A DNA stretch of 15,042 bases from CAG-826 sp964546565 (GCA_964546565.1 CAZJKC010000042.1:1-15042), one strand, 5' to 3'; shown: positions 1 through 8,386, counted from the stretch's first letter. Numbers and translations are program-made. The notes: generated by a model not told the origin, from the letters alone.

Positions 1-30
1 CCCGATTTTATGCGGGAATTTTTGTTTTTT
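1..30 (+). terminator. possible 3' part of a rho-independent terminator
   Basis: CCCG at 1-4 can pair with CGGG at 13-16, and a T-rich tract (17-30) follows. Only four pairs are visible because the window starts here; the stem may continue to the left. If real, it ends a plus-strand gene outside the window. It has no T tract on the minus strand inside the window. Confidence 0.35.
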
Positions 31-92
31 ACAGGGTTAACTGCGAAAGATGAGATATTAACATAGTCTCACCAAAACTGCAATATATTTTA

Positions 93-115
93 TGACAAAT
101 TACATTTTTTTGTCA
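93..115. repeat. small inverted repeat between terminators
   Basis: TGACAAA at 93-99 is the reverse complement of TTTGTCA at 109-115, with a 9-base loop. There is no T tract after it in either direction, so it is not a good terminator. It could be a protein-binding site or chance in A+T-rich DNA. No gene nearby explains it. Confidence 0.25.
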
Positions 116-145
116 CCGTTTCTTAACAATAGAAGCATATAAATA

Positions 146-171
146 AAGGGATGATTTTTTTACCATCCCTT
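146..171 (-). terminator. rho-independent terminator of the pot operon
   Basis: AAGGGATG (146-153) pairs perfectly with CATCCCTT (164-171) around a 10-base loop. Read on the minus strand the hairpin lies nine bases past the potD stop codon and is followed by TTTATTTAT. It marks the 3' end of the four-gene polyamine transporter transcript. The stem could also work in the plus direction, but the tail there is poorer. Confidence 0.75.
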
Positions 172-180
172 ATAAAATTA

Positions 181-1905
181 TTATTGCGAATCCATCAAAC
201 GACGTTTATTACGAATTGATTTTTGTTTTTTTACAAACTTATATACTAACACAATAAAAACTAATAAAGCCGCTGTTCCTAGAATAAGATAAGATGGCCC
301 CATCGCCATATATGCTCTTATTTGTCCCCACATAATAATAACATCCATATTAGCGTCTTCAAAGTCATTCATTACTGCACATCTTGATAAAGTTTCTTCA
401 TCTGGATATTGCGTATATAATTGATTATCATTTTCTATAAATGGATATATAATAGCGTCTCTTGTCTTATCTTCAAAAAACTCTTTAAACATATAATTAA
501 TATTATACGGCGAGGCTAATTCAACATCATCAGAAGATATTTCTTGCCAATATTCTTGATTAGTGAGAGGAATACCACTAAATGTCAAAGCAGTATATGG
601 ATCTTCTTCATCATATGTTTTTATACATTCATAATAATGATTATCTTTAAAGACAATACTTCCACTAATGATTTCATCTTCATTTTCTTCATCAACACAT
701 GTTCCATAATAAATGGCGTCATCATGATACTCTACTGCACCATATGTATATGCTAAATAATCGAAGACATCTGGCCCCGAAACAAAGGAAGTATATCCCG
801 TATATGACATATTGCGAGCAACATTTTCTGGTGTTGATATAAAATCAATAAACTGACACGCTAATTCATGATTAGCACCTTTAGGGATGCCCCATCCATC
901 ATACCAAACATTAGATCCTTCATCAGGCACATAATATTTCAATTCTTTATCAGCTTCGTCTCTTGCGACATCAATAGAATAAACAGCATCTCCGGACCAC
1001 GCTAAATTCATTTTAATTTTTCCAGTAATAATATCGTTTTTTCCAGAATCTACTTCTAAACCAAATATATTACTTTTTAATGATATTAACTCTTCTTTTA
1101 CTACTTCAAGTATCGGACTGTAGTCACTTTCATTAATAACTAAATCAAATAAATTTTGAATGATCTCGGTCTTATTTCCACCTTTTTCAGCTCTTTCAAT
1201 AGCGGAAATAAAAGCCTGATCAATTGTAGATAATTCTTTTTTATTTTTTCTTTCATCGAGATGATTATATGCGTGCATCAATCCGACTACAAAAGTATCA
1301 CGCATAGAATTTTTGATAGAAATCAAATCCTTATATTTTGTATTCCAAAAAACATCCCATGATTTTACATCTTCTTCAATAGTATTTGAAGATAAGGGAT
1401 CATAAATTACTCCTAAAGTCCCCCACATATATCCAACGATGTAATTATCTAAAGAAGAATCTTTTTGCCCATCATCATTAGTGTCAACTTTCATACTAGC
1501 TAATTTTTCACGTGCTCCAACGGAAGCATTAGTGAACTTATTATAATTAGGGCATTCTTCGGCAATGTTAATCGGTTCTAATAAATGCTCACGAATCATC
1601 CTTTGTAACATATAATCCGAGGTACAAATTAAATCATAAGCATGCGGTTGCAAATTGAATTGATTGTAGAGAGTCTCATTAGTGTCATAATCATAATAAT
1701 TTACCTTACAATTATATAACTCTTGAAACTCTTCAATTAATGTTTCATCAATATAATCTGCGCAATTAAAAATGGTTAATGATTGATTATTAACCGCTTG
1801 TCTTTTATTCAAAACAGTGGCAGTATTCTCATACTTATTTGAGTTAATATTAAGAAACGAAAATGATATTCCGGAAATTAAAAATGGTAAAATAAGTTTT
1901 TTCAT
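181..1905 (-). CDS. potD: PotD-type polyamine ABC transporter substrate-binding protein, C-terminally membrane-anchored
   Basis: This is the extracellular binding component that presents spermidine or putrescine to the PotBC permease. Seen: residues 43-82 match the start of mature PotD (LTIFNCADYIDETLIEEF, then an N-E-x-LY stretch); LAWSGDAVYS at 301-310 and DGWGIPKGANHELA at 336-349 are typical of the second lobe. The protein has 574 residues, whereas ordinary PotD has about 350. A signal-like hydrophobic segment (4-20) has no lipobox cysteine. A strong membrane helix (about 538-557) followed by a basic tail suggests anchoring at the C-terminus. Residues about 385-460 are an insertion with a carbohydrate-binding-module look (YYECIKT, NQEYWQEI). 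The start ATG overlaps the potC stop as ATGA, implying translational coupling. Family assignment is secure; the ligand is inferred from the family. Confidence 0.9.
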   Translation of the reverse strand: MKKLILPFLISGISFSFLNINSNKYENTATVLNKRQAVNNQSLTIFNCADYIDETLIEEFQELYNCKVNYYDYDTNETLYNQFNLQPHAYDLICTSDYMLQRMIREHLLEPINIAEECPNYNKFTNASVGAREKLASMKVDTNDDGQKDSSLDNYIVGYMWGTLGVIYDPLSSNTIEEDVKSWDVFWNTKYKDLISIKNSMRDTFVVGLMHAYNHLDERKNKKELSTIDQAFISAIERAEKGGNKTEIIQNLFDLVINESDYSPILEVVKEELISLKSNIFGLEVDSGKNDIITGKIKMNLAWSGDAVYSIDVARDEADKELKYYVPDEGSNVWYDGWGIPKGANHELACQFIDFISTPENVARNMSYTGYTSFVSGPDVFDYLAYTYGAVEYHDDAIYYGTCVDEENEDEIISGSIVFKDNHYYECIKTYDEEDPYTALTFSGIPLTNQEYWQEISSDDVELASPYNINYMFKEFFEDKTRDAIIYPFIENDNQLYTQYPDEETLSRCAVMNDFEDANMDVIIMWGQIRAYMAMGPSYLILGTAALLVFIVLVYKFVKKQKSIRNKRRLMDSQ

Positions 1906-2717
1906 CGATAATACACACCCTTTCTTTTTTTAACAGCAACTTTTGCTTTATGATTGTTATAAATAGTCGAACCAATGACAAATAGTAATACAGCTAAGAA
2001 AATCAATGTCGATAAAGCCCGCACTTCTGGTGGTACCGGGTGTTTAGCAATAATCTTTTGAATATATGTAGATATTGTTTCAAAAGATGGCTCTTTAAGA
2101 TATTGCGTAATGACAAAATCATCAAGAGATAAAGTAAATGAAAGCATAAAACCCGATAAAATTCCGGGAATAATTTCTGGTAAAATCACCTTAAACATAG
2201 CGTAATTGGGTTTGGCACCCAAATCTAAGGCTGCTTCATATGTAAAAGGATCCATTTGTAATAATTTTGGTTTAACATTCAAATAAACAAAGGCCACTGT
2301 CAAAACAACATGACCAATTAATAAAGTTAAAAAGGATGTTTGCCATTTCAAAGTCACAACAAGTAAAACCGCTAAAGAAAGGGCAATAACAATTTCCGCA
2401 TTAACTACCGGTAATTGATTCATTGTTTCAATTATTTTTCTTGTTCTTTTGGATGAATAAAAAGCACCCACTGCTCCTAAAGTACCAATAATTGTCGACA
2501 CAATCGCACTCACAAAAGCTATTAATAATGTATTTCCAACTGCGGTCATCAATTCCTTGTTTTTAAATAAATCAACATATAAACCAAAAGAAAAGCCACT
2601 CCAAACACCGACTTGGTCACTTGTTGTAAAGGAGAAAACAACTAAAAGAAGAATTGGTAAATACATCAAAAATAACATTAAATAAATGTAAAATTGCGCA
2701 AATCTTTTCTTTACCAT
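1902..2717 (-). CDS. potC: spermidine/putrescine ABC transporter permease PotC
   Basis: This is one of the two membrane subunits forming the polyamine channel. Seen: 271 residues, the usual PotC length, with about six hydrophobic helices (roughly 10-31, 60-86, 107-123, 130-146, 185-206, 235-252). The binding-protein-dependent permease EAA loop lies at residues 161-185 (EAALDLGAKPNYAMFKVILP then IIPG) and docks onto the PotA ATPase. The start ATG lies inside the end of potB (7-base overlap), with AAGGAG at about 2722-2729 as ribosome site. Its TGA stop overlaps the potD start. Known for the family: PotB and PotC form the heterodimeric pore. The order A-B-C-D on one transcript is the classic arrangement. 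Confidence 0.94.
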   Translation of the reverse strand: MVKKRFAQFYIYLMLFLMYLPILLLVVFSFTTSDQVGVWSGFSFGLYVDLFKNKELMTAVGNTLLIAFVSAIVSTIIGTLGAVGAFYSSKRTRKIIETMNQLPVVNAEIVIALSLAVLLVVTLKWQTSFLTLLIGHVVLTVAFVYLNVKPKLLQMDPFTYEAALDLGAKPNYAMFKVILPEIIPGILSGFMLSFTLSLDDFVITQYLKEPSFETISTYIQKIIAKHPVPPEVRALSTLIFLAVLLFVIGSTIYNNHKAKVAVKKRKGVYYR

Positions 2718-3508
2718 ATGGACTCCTTTCCTTCATCACTCTTAGAGAATTTTTGACTAATAAAGACGCTAATAGCGATGAAAAGTAACATGATTAAAGC
2801 CATAAATGATCCAAAGTTCCAATCTGATTGATTAAAATATAAATCAATATAGCTACCAAATAAGACCACATTGTATTCCGATAAAATATCGGAAATAACA
2901 TATGATGAAATAGTCGGCATAAAAGTCATAGTAGCCGCTGATACAATGCCCGGCATTGTCATGGGGATAATAACTTTCACAAAGGTTTGAAAATTGTTAG
3001 CCCCTAGGTCCTTGCTGGCCTCAATTTGACTATGATCCATTTTAAGCATCGTTGTATATAAAGGCAAAATTGTAAATGGCAAATAGTTATATACAAGACC
3101 AATTAACGTAGCCGCTTCAGGATAAGTACCTCCTGAAATGCCAATCCACGTCAATAAATCACGTGTTGCCCCGGTACGAATAACAAAATTAATCCACATC
3201 GGCATAATGAATAAAGTCACTAAGACCGCCGATTTATTAATATTTTTATCAGCTAAAAAATAAGCAATAGGGTAACCAATTAAAAGACACAAAATAGTAT
3301 TCAATAAGCCATAAGTTAACGAAACAATTAATACATTAACATTAGTTGAATCGGAAAAAAACTTAATTAAGTTATTAAATGTAAAATGACCCGTTGCTTT
3401 ATCAGTAAAAGCATAAAAGACAATAAAGAATAAAGGTGTGATAACAAAGAATAAGAAAAATAGAATATAAGGTAAAGAAAGATATTTTCTTTGAAATCTA
3501 AATTTCAT
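2711..3508 (-). CDS. potB: spermidine/putrescine ABC transporter permease PotB
   Basis: This is the partner membrane subunit of PotC. Seen: 265 residues, close to the family length, with a first helix at about 11-33, further helices at about 58-86, 93-111, 133-154, 186-206 and 233-250, and an EAA loop at 163-187 (EASKDLGANNFQTFVKVIIP then MTMPGI). The start ATG lies within the last codons of potA (11-base overlap), with GGGAG upstream inside potA. Its stop overlaps potC by seven bases, so all four subunits should be made from one message. The EAA loop and gene order separate it from other two-permease importers such as sugar transporters. I see nothing abnormal in it. Confidence 0.94.
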   Translation of the reverse strand: MKFRFQRKYLSLPYILFFLFFVITPLFFIVFYAFTDKATGHFTFNNLIKFFSDSTNVNVLIVSLTYGLLNTILCLLIGYPIAYFLADKNINKSAVLVTLFIMPMWINFVIRTGATRDLLTWIGISGGTYPEAATLIGLVYNYLPFTILPLYTTMLKMDHSQIEASKDLGANNFQTFVKVIIPMTMPGIVSAATMTFMPTISSYVISDILSEYNVVLFGSYIDLYFNQSDWNFGSFMALIMLLFIAISVFISQKFSKSDEGKESIW

Positions 3509-5009
3509 AACGACTAATGTCTCCCTTTAGTGTTAATTTCATTTTTTCCGGTTTAATTGTAATGCTCACCTTATCATTCTCGTTCCAAGTCCATTCTGTA
3601 TCAACTACAAAGTCATCTTCTTCTTCTGTTCTAACCACTAATTGATAGTGGTCACCAAGATAAACCATTTCAATAATTTCACCGATAATATTTCCACTTT
3701 CAAGGTTATCACTAATTTCCACATCATTCATTTCGATTTCAATAGTGATATCGGCATCTGTCAAATCGTAACGCAAACCTTTATCCGTTACTAAATATCC
3801 TTCTTCATCAAGATGTGAGCCTTTTACCAATGAAGTAATATCCGCATCCCATGTCGCTTCAGCAAAACAAACTTTATTATTTTTATTTACATAGCCTTCA
3901 AAAACATTTCTAGAGAATTGTCTTTTCATAATATGAATAAGATCGGGCTCAACTCTTAAACCGACTTGACTATTTAATTGATATTGTGAAGTAGATTGAA
4001 CGGCAACCTCATTTTTTCCAACCATAATCGTATACTGATAATGAATACCTTTAAAAATGCAGTTTGTTATCGTACCAACAACAACACCATTATCAACAGT
4101 GGTAATAATGACATCTTCTGGACGAACAACAACATCAACTTTTTCGTGGATAGGAAAATCATCGACACAATCCCATACTTTTCCTAAGAAACGCACTTTA
4201 TTATTTCCATACATCGAACCAATATAAATATTTGATTCACCGATAAAATCGGCCACAAAAGCATTGGCAGGTTCATTATAGATATCTGTTGGCGTGCCAA
4301 TTTGTTGAATTTGACCATCTTTCATAACGACAATGGTGTCCGACATAGTAAGAGCTTCTTCTTGGTCGTGTGTGACATAAATAAAAGTGATGCCTAATTT
4401 ACGATGCATTTCCTTTAATTCTAATTGCATTTCTTTGCGCATTTTTAAGTCTAAAGCGCCTAAAGGCTCATCAAGAAGCAATATTTCTGGTTCATTAACA
4501 ATAGCCCGTGCAATAGCGACACGTTGTTGTTGACCACCTGATAAGGTCGAAATATCGCGTGATTCAAATTGTTCTAGGTCTACAATACGTAAAGCCCGAA
4601 CAACTTTTTCATCAATTTCTTGTTGACTCAAATGCACCATTTTCGTTTTTTCTTGACCATGTTTATCAATAAATTTCTTTTCAACTTTTTTTAATTTCAA
4701 TCCAAAAGCAATGTTATCGTAAACATCTAAATGGGGAAATAAAGCATAACGTTGAAAAACGGTGTTAACCGGTCTTTTATATGGTGGAAGATTGGTAATA
4801 TCTTTACCATTTAGAAGAATTTGACCACTAGTTGGTATTTCAAAACCCGCAATCATACGTAATGTTGTTGTTTTGCCACAACCAGAAGGCCCAAGAAAAG
4901 TAACAAATTCACCTTTATTAACATAAAGATTGAAATTCTCGACAGCCGCAAAGCTATCATAAGTTTTATTGACTCCAATAAGTTCAATAATGACATTTTC
5001 TTTTTTCAT
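3498..5009 (-). CDS. potA: spermidine/putrescine ABC transporter ATP-binding protein PotA, with long C-terminal extension
   Basis: This cytoplasmic ATPase drives polyamine import. Seen: Walker A GPSGCGKT (40-47), Q-loop FQRYALFPH (85-93), ABC signature LSGGQQQR (156-163), Walker B ILLLDEP (176-182) and H-loop YVTHDQ (211-216). A charged insertion at about 108-133 (KKVEKKFIDKHGQEKTK) separates the Q-loop from the signature. After the ATPase core there is a TOBE-like regulatory region (about 260-360) and a second, similar module (about 438-495, GNIIGEIIEMVYLGDHYQLV), giving 503 residues where about 350-380 is usual. The ATG has a GTGAGGT ribosome site at 5020-5026 and is the first gene of the operon. 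The ATPase assignment is firm; the second TOBE-like module is inferred from sequence pattern. Confidence 0.95.
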   Translation of the reverse strand: MKKENVIIELIGVNKTYDSFAAVENFNLYVNKGEFVTFLGPSGCGKTTTLRMIAGFEIPTSGQILLNGKDITNLPPYKRPVNTVFQRYALFPHLDVYDNIAFGLKLKKVEKKFIDKHGQEKTKMVHLSQQEIDEKVVRALRIVDLEQFESRDISTLSGGQQQRVAIARAIVNEPEILLLDEPLGALDLKMRKEMQLELKEMHRKLGITFIYVTHDQEEALTMSDTIVVMKDGQIQQIGTPTDIYNEPANAFVADFIGESNIYIGSMYGNNKVRFLGKVWDCVDDFPIHEKVDVVVRPEDVIITTVDNGVVVGTITNCIFKGIHYQYTIMVGKNEVAVQSTSQYQLNSQVGLRVEPDLIHIMKRQFSRNVFEGYVNKNNKVCFAEATWDADITSLVKGSHLDEEGYLVTDKGLRYDLTDADITIEIEMNDVEISDNLESGNIIGEIIEMVYLGDHYQLVVRTEEEDDFVVDTEWTWNENDKVSITIKPEKMKLTLKGDISRYEI

Positions 5010-5032
5010 TTCGTTTAATACCTCACTGATTC

Positions 5033-5060
5033 ATTATAGATTTTTTGAAAATTATGTCCT
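5033..5060 (-). promoter_or_regulatory. sigma-A-type promoter of the pot operon
   Basis: On the minus strand a perfect TATAAT lies at 5038-5033, 16 bases after AGGACA (5060-5055, four of six matches to TTGACA). The potA ribosome site begins only seven bases after the -10, so the leader would be very short. The -10 is strong and the -35 weak. Confidence 0.5.
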
Positions 5061-5063
5061 CCA

Positions 5064-5480
5064 ATGCAAATTAGTACCTTATTATTAAAAAATGGTCTTT
5101 TTTACGAAAGAAATAATAAAGAAAAATAACACAAAATGCAATGTTTTTTTTAAGATATTTTTTGACCTCAAAAAAATGCTATTTTTTTTAGACATTTTTT
5201 CATTTATCAAAAAAGATAAAAAAATATTTTGCAAAAGATTTTTATTCTTTAGAAAAAATACAAATTTACTAAAAAATATTTAATTATAATTAATATCAAA
5301 TTAATTAAATATTCACTTCATAAAAAAATGATTTGCTAGGTGTTTTTTATCTTATTTTTTTTAATTTTTTTATAAGAAAAAATAACAATTTTTTACCATG
5401 TTTTTTTAGCCATATATTTTACTTAATACCGCTATCGAAAAATATAAAGACACTTGTTATTGGCTGTTTTTATTATCTAA
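5064..5480. other. A+T-rich intergenic DNA without a supported gene
   Basis: About 415 bases between the pot promoter and the cotH terminator consist mostly of runs of A and T. Open frames exist on the plus strand (for example 5092-5283 and 5333-5560), but they encode almost only Phe, Lys, Ile and Asn, lack ribosome sites and look like no protein family. A weak inverted repeat TCTTAT (5350-5355) with ATAAGA (5372-5377) is present. I see no RNA gene, riboswitch or repeat array. Confidence 0.6.
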
Positions 5481-5521
5481 AAATAAGGATGATGTTTCAC
5501 TACCATACACCATCCTTATTT
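5481..5521 (-). terminator. rho-independent terminator of the cotH-like gene
   Basis: AAATAAGGATG (5481-5491) pairs perfectly, 11 of 11, with CATCCTTATTT (5511-5521) around a 19-base loop. On the minus strand it lies 48 bases after the cotH-like stop and is followed by TTTTTAG. It resembles the pot terminator (GGATG and CATCC arms). It may also stop plus-strand transcripts from the A+T-rich region. Confidence 0.75.
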
Positions 5522-5569
5522 ATCAAAAATATATATTTTATTAATACAACAATTAATTAGAAATAAGAG

Positions 5570-7441
5570 TTATGCCTTATATTGATTAAGCGTTTGCCTT
5601 AATGATGACATAAAATCTTTATCACGTGCTCGAAGCATATTCTTAACATTTGTAATCTCCTTGGTCCATTGATCTTCTATATAATTTGAACCCTGTCCCC
5701 AACGACGTGCAGAATCAAGTTTAAAGTATTTTATTTCATCAACCATTTCCATGAGTATTTCACTACCATTATCATAATTCAACCATCCATCAGTTAAGTA
5801 TTCAGCTCTTTCATAAAAACGATCCCTAAATGATTCATTACTTAATAACTTTTGCATGAGATTAAATTTTGAATAAGAATTGCCATGATTTTTATCTAAG
5901 AAATTAGTATTCTCTCTAAAAACAAAATCAGAATCATGCATTACGAATCGCCATTTTCCATCAGCATATGGATTAGTATCATCAACATTATAAGTTCTCC
6001 ACATTTTTAAATTGTTGAAATTTCCTAAAAAGTCCCAGTTAGCGCCATATGCATTAGCAACAACTACATCAATAAAGCTATCAACATCGATATATTCATC
6101 AATAAATGTTTGATAAACATCATCGTTTGTAAAATCTTTTTTAAGATACTCATTTAGTTCATTAATGCATTCTGTTCCTAAATCTTCATCACCATCTGAA
6201 TTAATCAAGCTTCCTTTTAATTCATAAAACAATACATCATCCTTATCAACATCATAATGATCAGCGAAATAGTGATTTTTATAATGTTCACGTATCGCAT
6301 AAAGGCCCCAATATTCACCATTAAAATATGTAATACATGGACGATAACCGGTTGTAGAAACATTAGGATCGTCTTCCATCATAGCTTGTAATAATGCATC
6401 GTTAAAGCCTACTGATTCTTCAAAACAGTTTCCACCATTGTGTAAACGAATACGAGTGAATTTATCTAATCTTTCCTCACTATCGCTACCACGTTTCTTT
6501 TTTTCTTTAAAAATATGAGCATCAACCGCTTTATTTTTCTTTCCATTTTCATTTTTATTAAAGTTCAAATTGATTGTTCTTTGTGGATATCCAACCGTCC
6601 AGTTGCCACCCAATTTAGCTTGTGTATTGCGATAAAAATATTCATTATATTCAGGATCATAATATTCTAAATGTGCTCTTTTTTTCATATCGTCTTTTAT
6701 TTTGTTATAAAATCCGTTATCTTCTCCAAACCAATCATCATAAGGCATAGTTAAGGACACAACAGGAATATCAATAATGTTATCTTCATCAATAATATAA
6801 CTTAATGTTCTTGTAAATACCGGTTCATCTTTTTCGGTATCATACAAAGTAATAGTTAGAATAGTTTGTTTTGGTAAAAGGTAATAGTTACCATTTGTTT
6901 GAATATTGTTATTATAAGCAGAAGATGAACATTTATCCGAACCATAGCCCGCTAAAATACCATCAACGGAAGTAGTCATTGGATAGGTCGATAAACTACT
7001 AGTGCCATATTTTTTTATTTTTATCGAAGTATTATATTCATTAAATAATTTTATTTGGGGATTATTACCATTTTTCGTATAATACAATTTGTAATTTTCA
7101 TTAGGAATAAAGAAATCAAGATTAAATGATCTATCATATATACCAGGAAGATGACTCACATATAATCCTTCTTCAATTTCTTGATAACCTTCCGGTATAA
7201 CAACTTCTTCTTGAGATGATGAAGAAAGAGATTCTTCCTCATTAGATGATGGAGAAATTGGCTCATCTAAACTAGAAGATGGTTCATCGCTATCAATATC
7301 ACTAGAAAAATCTAATGAGATTTCTTCTGACGAATAACTATCCGGTAATTCATCGCTTGACGAAGTTGATGAATTGTCACCATTACTACATGCACTTATC
7401 AACAAAAGAGACATCAACAACAATAACTTACTTTTTTTCAT
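5570..7441 (-). CDS. CotH-like kinase family lipoprotein
   Basis: This is a surface lipoprotein with a CotH (spore coat H-like) protein-kinase fold. Seen: signal peptide with lipobox LISAC (Cys18), then a Ser/Asp/Glu-rich linker (about 19-82). A beta-rich segment (about 95-160, SHLPGIYDRSF ... YYTKNGNNPQ) resembles the chitobiase C-terminal-type domain that often precedes CotH. The CotH core spans about 224-560, with RIRLHNGGN (330-338), FNGEYWGLYAIREHY (373-387), ANWDFLGNFNNLKMWR (467-482) and the acidic DSDF (503-506). ATG at 7439-7441 is preferred over an upstream in-frame GTG because GGAGGT lies six bases before it and overlaps that GTG. Known: CotH of Bacillus phosphorylates coat proteins. 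Homologues also occur in non-sporulating bacteria, so the substrate is unknown. A promoter and cre site precede it. Confidence 0.85.
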   Translation of the reverse strand: MKKSKLLLLMSLLLISACSNGDNSSTSSSDELPDSYSSEEISLDFSSDIDSDEPSSSLDEPISPSSNEEESLSSSSQEEVVIPEGYQEIEEGLYVSHLPGIYDRSFNLDFFIPNENYKLYYTKNGNNPQIKLFNEYNTSIKIKKYGTSSLSTYPMTTSVDGILAGYGSDKCSSSAYNNNIQTNGNYYLLPKQTILTITLYDTEKDEPVFTRTLSYIIDEDNIIDIPVVSLTMPYDDWFGEDNGFYNKIKDDMKKRAHLEYYDPEYNEYFYRNTQAKLGGNWTVGYPQRTINLNFNKNENGKKNKAVDAHIFKEKKKRGSDSEERLDKFTRIRLHNGGNCFEESVGFNDALLQAMMEDDPNVSTTGYRPCITYFNGEYWGLYAIREHYKNHYFADHYDVDKDDVLFYELKGSLINSDGDEDLGTECINELNEYLKKDFTNDDVYQTFIDEYIDVDSFIDVVVANAYGANWDFLGNFNNLKMWRTYNVDDTNPYADGKWRFVMHDSDFVFRENTNFLDKNHGNSYSKFNLMQKLLSNESFRDRFYERAEYLTDGWLNYDNGSEILMEMVDEIKYFKLDSARRWGQGSNYIEDQWTKEITNVKNMLRARDKDFMSSLRQTLNQYKA

Positions 7442-7472
7442 AAATACCTCCACATGATATTTTTATTTTAAA

Positions 7473-7486
7473 TGTAAGCGCTTTTC
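7473..7486. promoter_or_regulatory. cre-like operator (CcpA/LacI-family) in the cotH leader
   Basis: Read on the minus strand the site is GAAAAGCGCTTACA, centred on the AAGCGCTT palindrome, and differs little from the Bacillus catabolite-responsive consensus. It lies downstream of the -10 box and before the ribosome site, a position where CcpA acts as a roadblock repressor. This suggests carbon-source control of the CotH-like lipoprotein gene. A different LacI-family regulator could also bind such a site. Confidence 0.6.
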
Positions 7487-7516
7487 GTTTCAATCAAACA
7501 TAAGCAAAATTAAAGC

Positions 7517-7544
7517 ATTATATTTAATGTATTACTAATACAAA
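7517..7544 (-). promoter_or_regulatory. probable sigma-A promoter of the cotH-like gene
   Basis: A perfect TATAAT lies on the minus strand at 7522-7517. A weak -35 (TTTGTA, 7544-7539) sits 16 bases upstream. The same TATAAT is kept in repeat copy B (12137-12132). A 13-base inverted repeat GTATTA-C-TAATAC (7529-7541) overlaps the spacer and the edge of the -35. Transcription would begin near 7510, leaving a leader of about 70 bases that contains the cre site. Confidence 0.5.
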
Positions 7545-7593
7545 GTAATATTTATATGAATATTACCCATCTTCTAAAATAAAAAGTCAAAAA

Positions 7594-8262
7594 CTATCTT
7601 GTGTTGTAAATACAATTGTCAAAAATGTTATTGATATCATTGATAGATAAGCGATGTCTATCAAGATTTAAGTGATATTTCTTTTCAAACAAATGAATGT
7701 CCGGATTGTATTTACCAATAAAATAAGAGCCATTAATTATGAATGCTTCATATTCTCTCATAAAGTTAACTATTCTTCTTACTGATATTTCACCAGGACG
7801 CTTAATTTCTATTTTATGTTTTCTTTTTTTCTTATTAGCTAATTCAATTTGTTTTATTTGCTCGGGTGTATAACCATCTTCTTTTAGATAATTTTTTTGA
7901 AGCAAACGTAAGAATAACAAAGAAGTAAAACAAACTAATAAATGAGATTCAATACCATTTTTAGTCTTTGCAAATACTGGTCTAACTTTTAAAACGCCTT
8001 TCATGATTGAAAAAGTTTCTTCAATTTCCCATAATCCACGATAGATTTGAATAATTTTTTGATCAGATAAATCTATTTCACTAGTAACAATCATATAATA
8101 TCCTTCAAGAGTCTCTTGCATTTTAAGATATTCGTCATTGATTTCAAGATTAGTGTTAATGATTTCTCCGTTTTTATCATATTTGATTTCTTTAATATAG
8201 GATGCTCAATCACCAACAGTCTTTTTTCTATATTGTGGAGTGTTTCTACTTTCTATATTATC
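7594..8262 (-). pseudogene. IS1634-family (IS4 superfamily) transposase, C-terminal remnant
   Basis: This is the C-terminal part of a DDE transposase. Seen: GYYMIVTSEIDLSD followed by IYRGLWEIEETFSIMKG, which carries the conserved Y, E and K spacing of the IS4-type YREK region, and then HLLVCFTSLLFLRLL. The first ATG in frame is at 8119-8121. Homology-like sequence continues upstream in the same frame (ASYIKEIKYD...) to about 8262 and is interrupted by TGA at 8206-8208. Another TGA (8263-8265) closes the frame. Family members have about 500-600 residues, so more than half is missing, including the first catalytic aspartates. No terminal inverted repeat could be recognised. It is surely non-functional. 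Confidence 0.8.
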
Positions 8263-8386
8263 TCATTATTCCGTTAATTATGAAGGTGTTGTTCTATAAC
8301 GGCTGTATTATTTCGAATTAACGTCTTTTGCGCTATAGTTAATAGACCTATTCATAAGAAGGGCAATCACATAAAAATCAATGAAT

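Larger units (their letters stand above)
7405..7562. repeat. direct repeat copy A (cotH 5' end, leader and promoter)
   Basis: This segment recurs in the same orientation at 12037-12179. The first 37 bases, covering codons 1-12 of cotH, are identical. Over the whole unit I count nine substitutions in 141 aligned bases, plus one 17-base and one 2-base indel. Copy A is the complete one: it keeps the ribosome site (within 7448-7464) that copy B lacks. The two copies bracket the mobile island. Confidence 0.9.

Noticed and set aside
1..66. Plus-strand frame open from the left edge ending at TAG 64-66 (MREFLFFTGLTAKDEILT at its end), as the tail of a gene
   Set aside because: Only about 21 codons are visible, a length often open by chance, and it runs through the hairpin and T tract that look like a terminator.
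5092..5560. Two plus-strand open frames in the A+T-rich spacer
   Set aside because: They are made mostly of Phe, Lys, Ile and Asn, have no ribosome site, and overlap the cotH terminator.
8206..8208. TGA read as tryptophan in the IS1634-type frame, suggesting the Mollicute code
   Set aside because: All intact genes use TGG for tryptophan, and TGA ends potC in a normal ATGA overlap with potD. A nonsense change in a decayed transposase is simpler.
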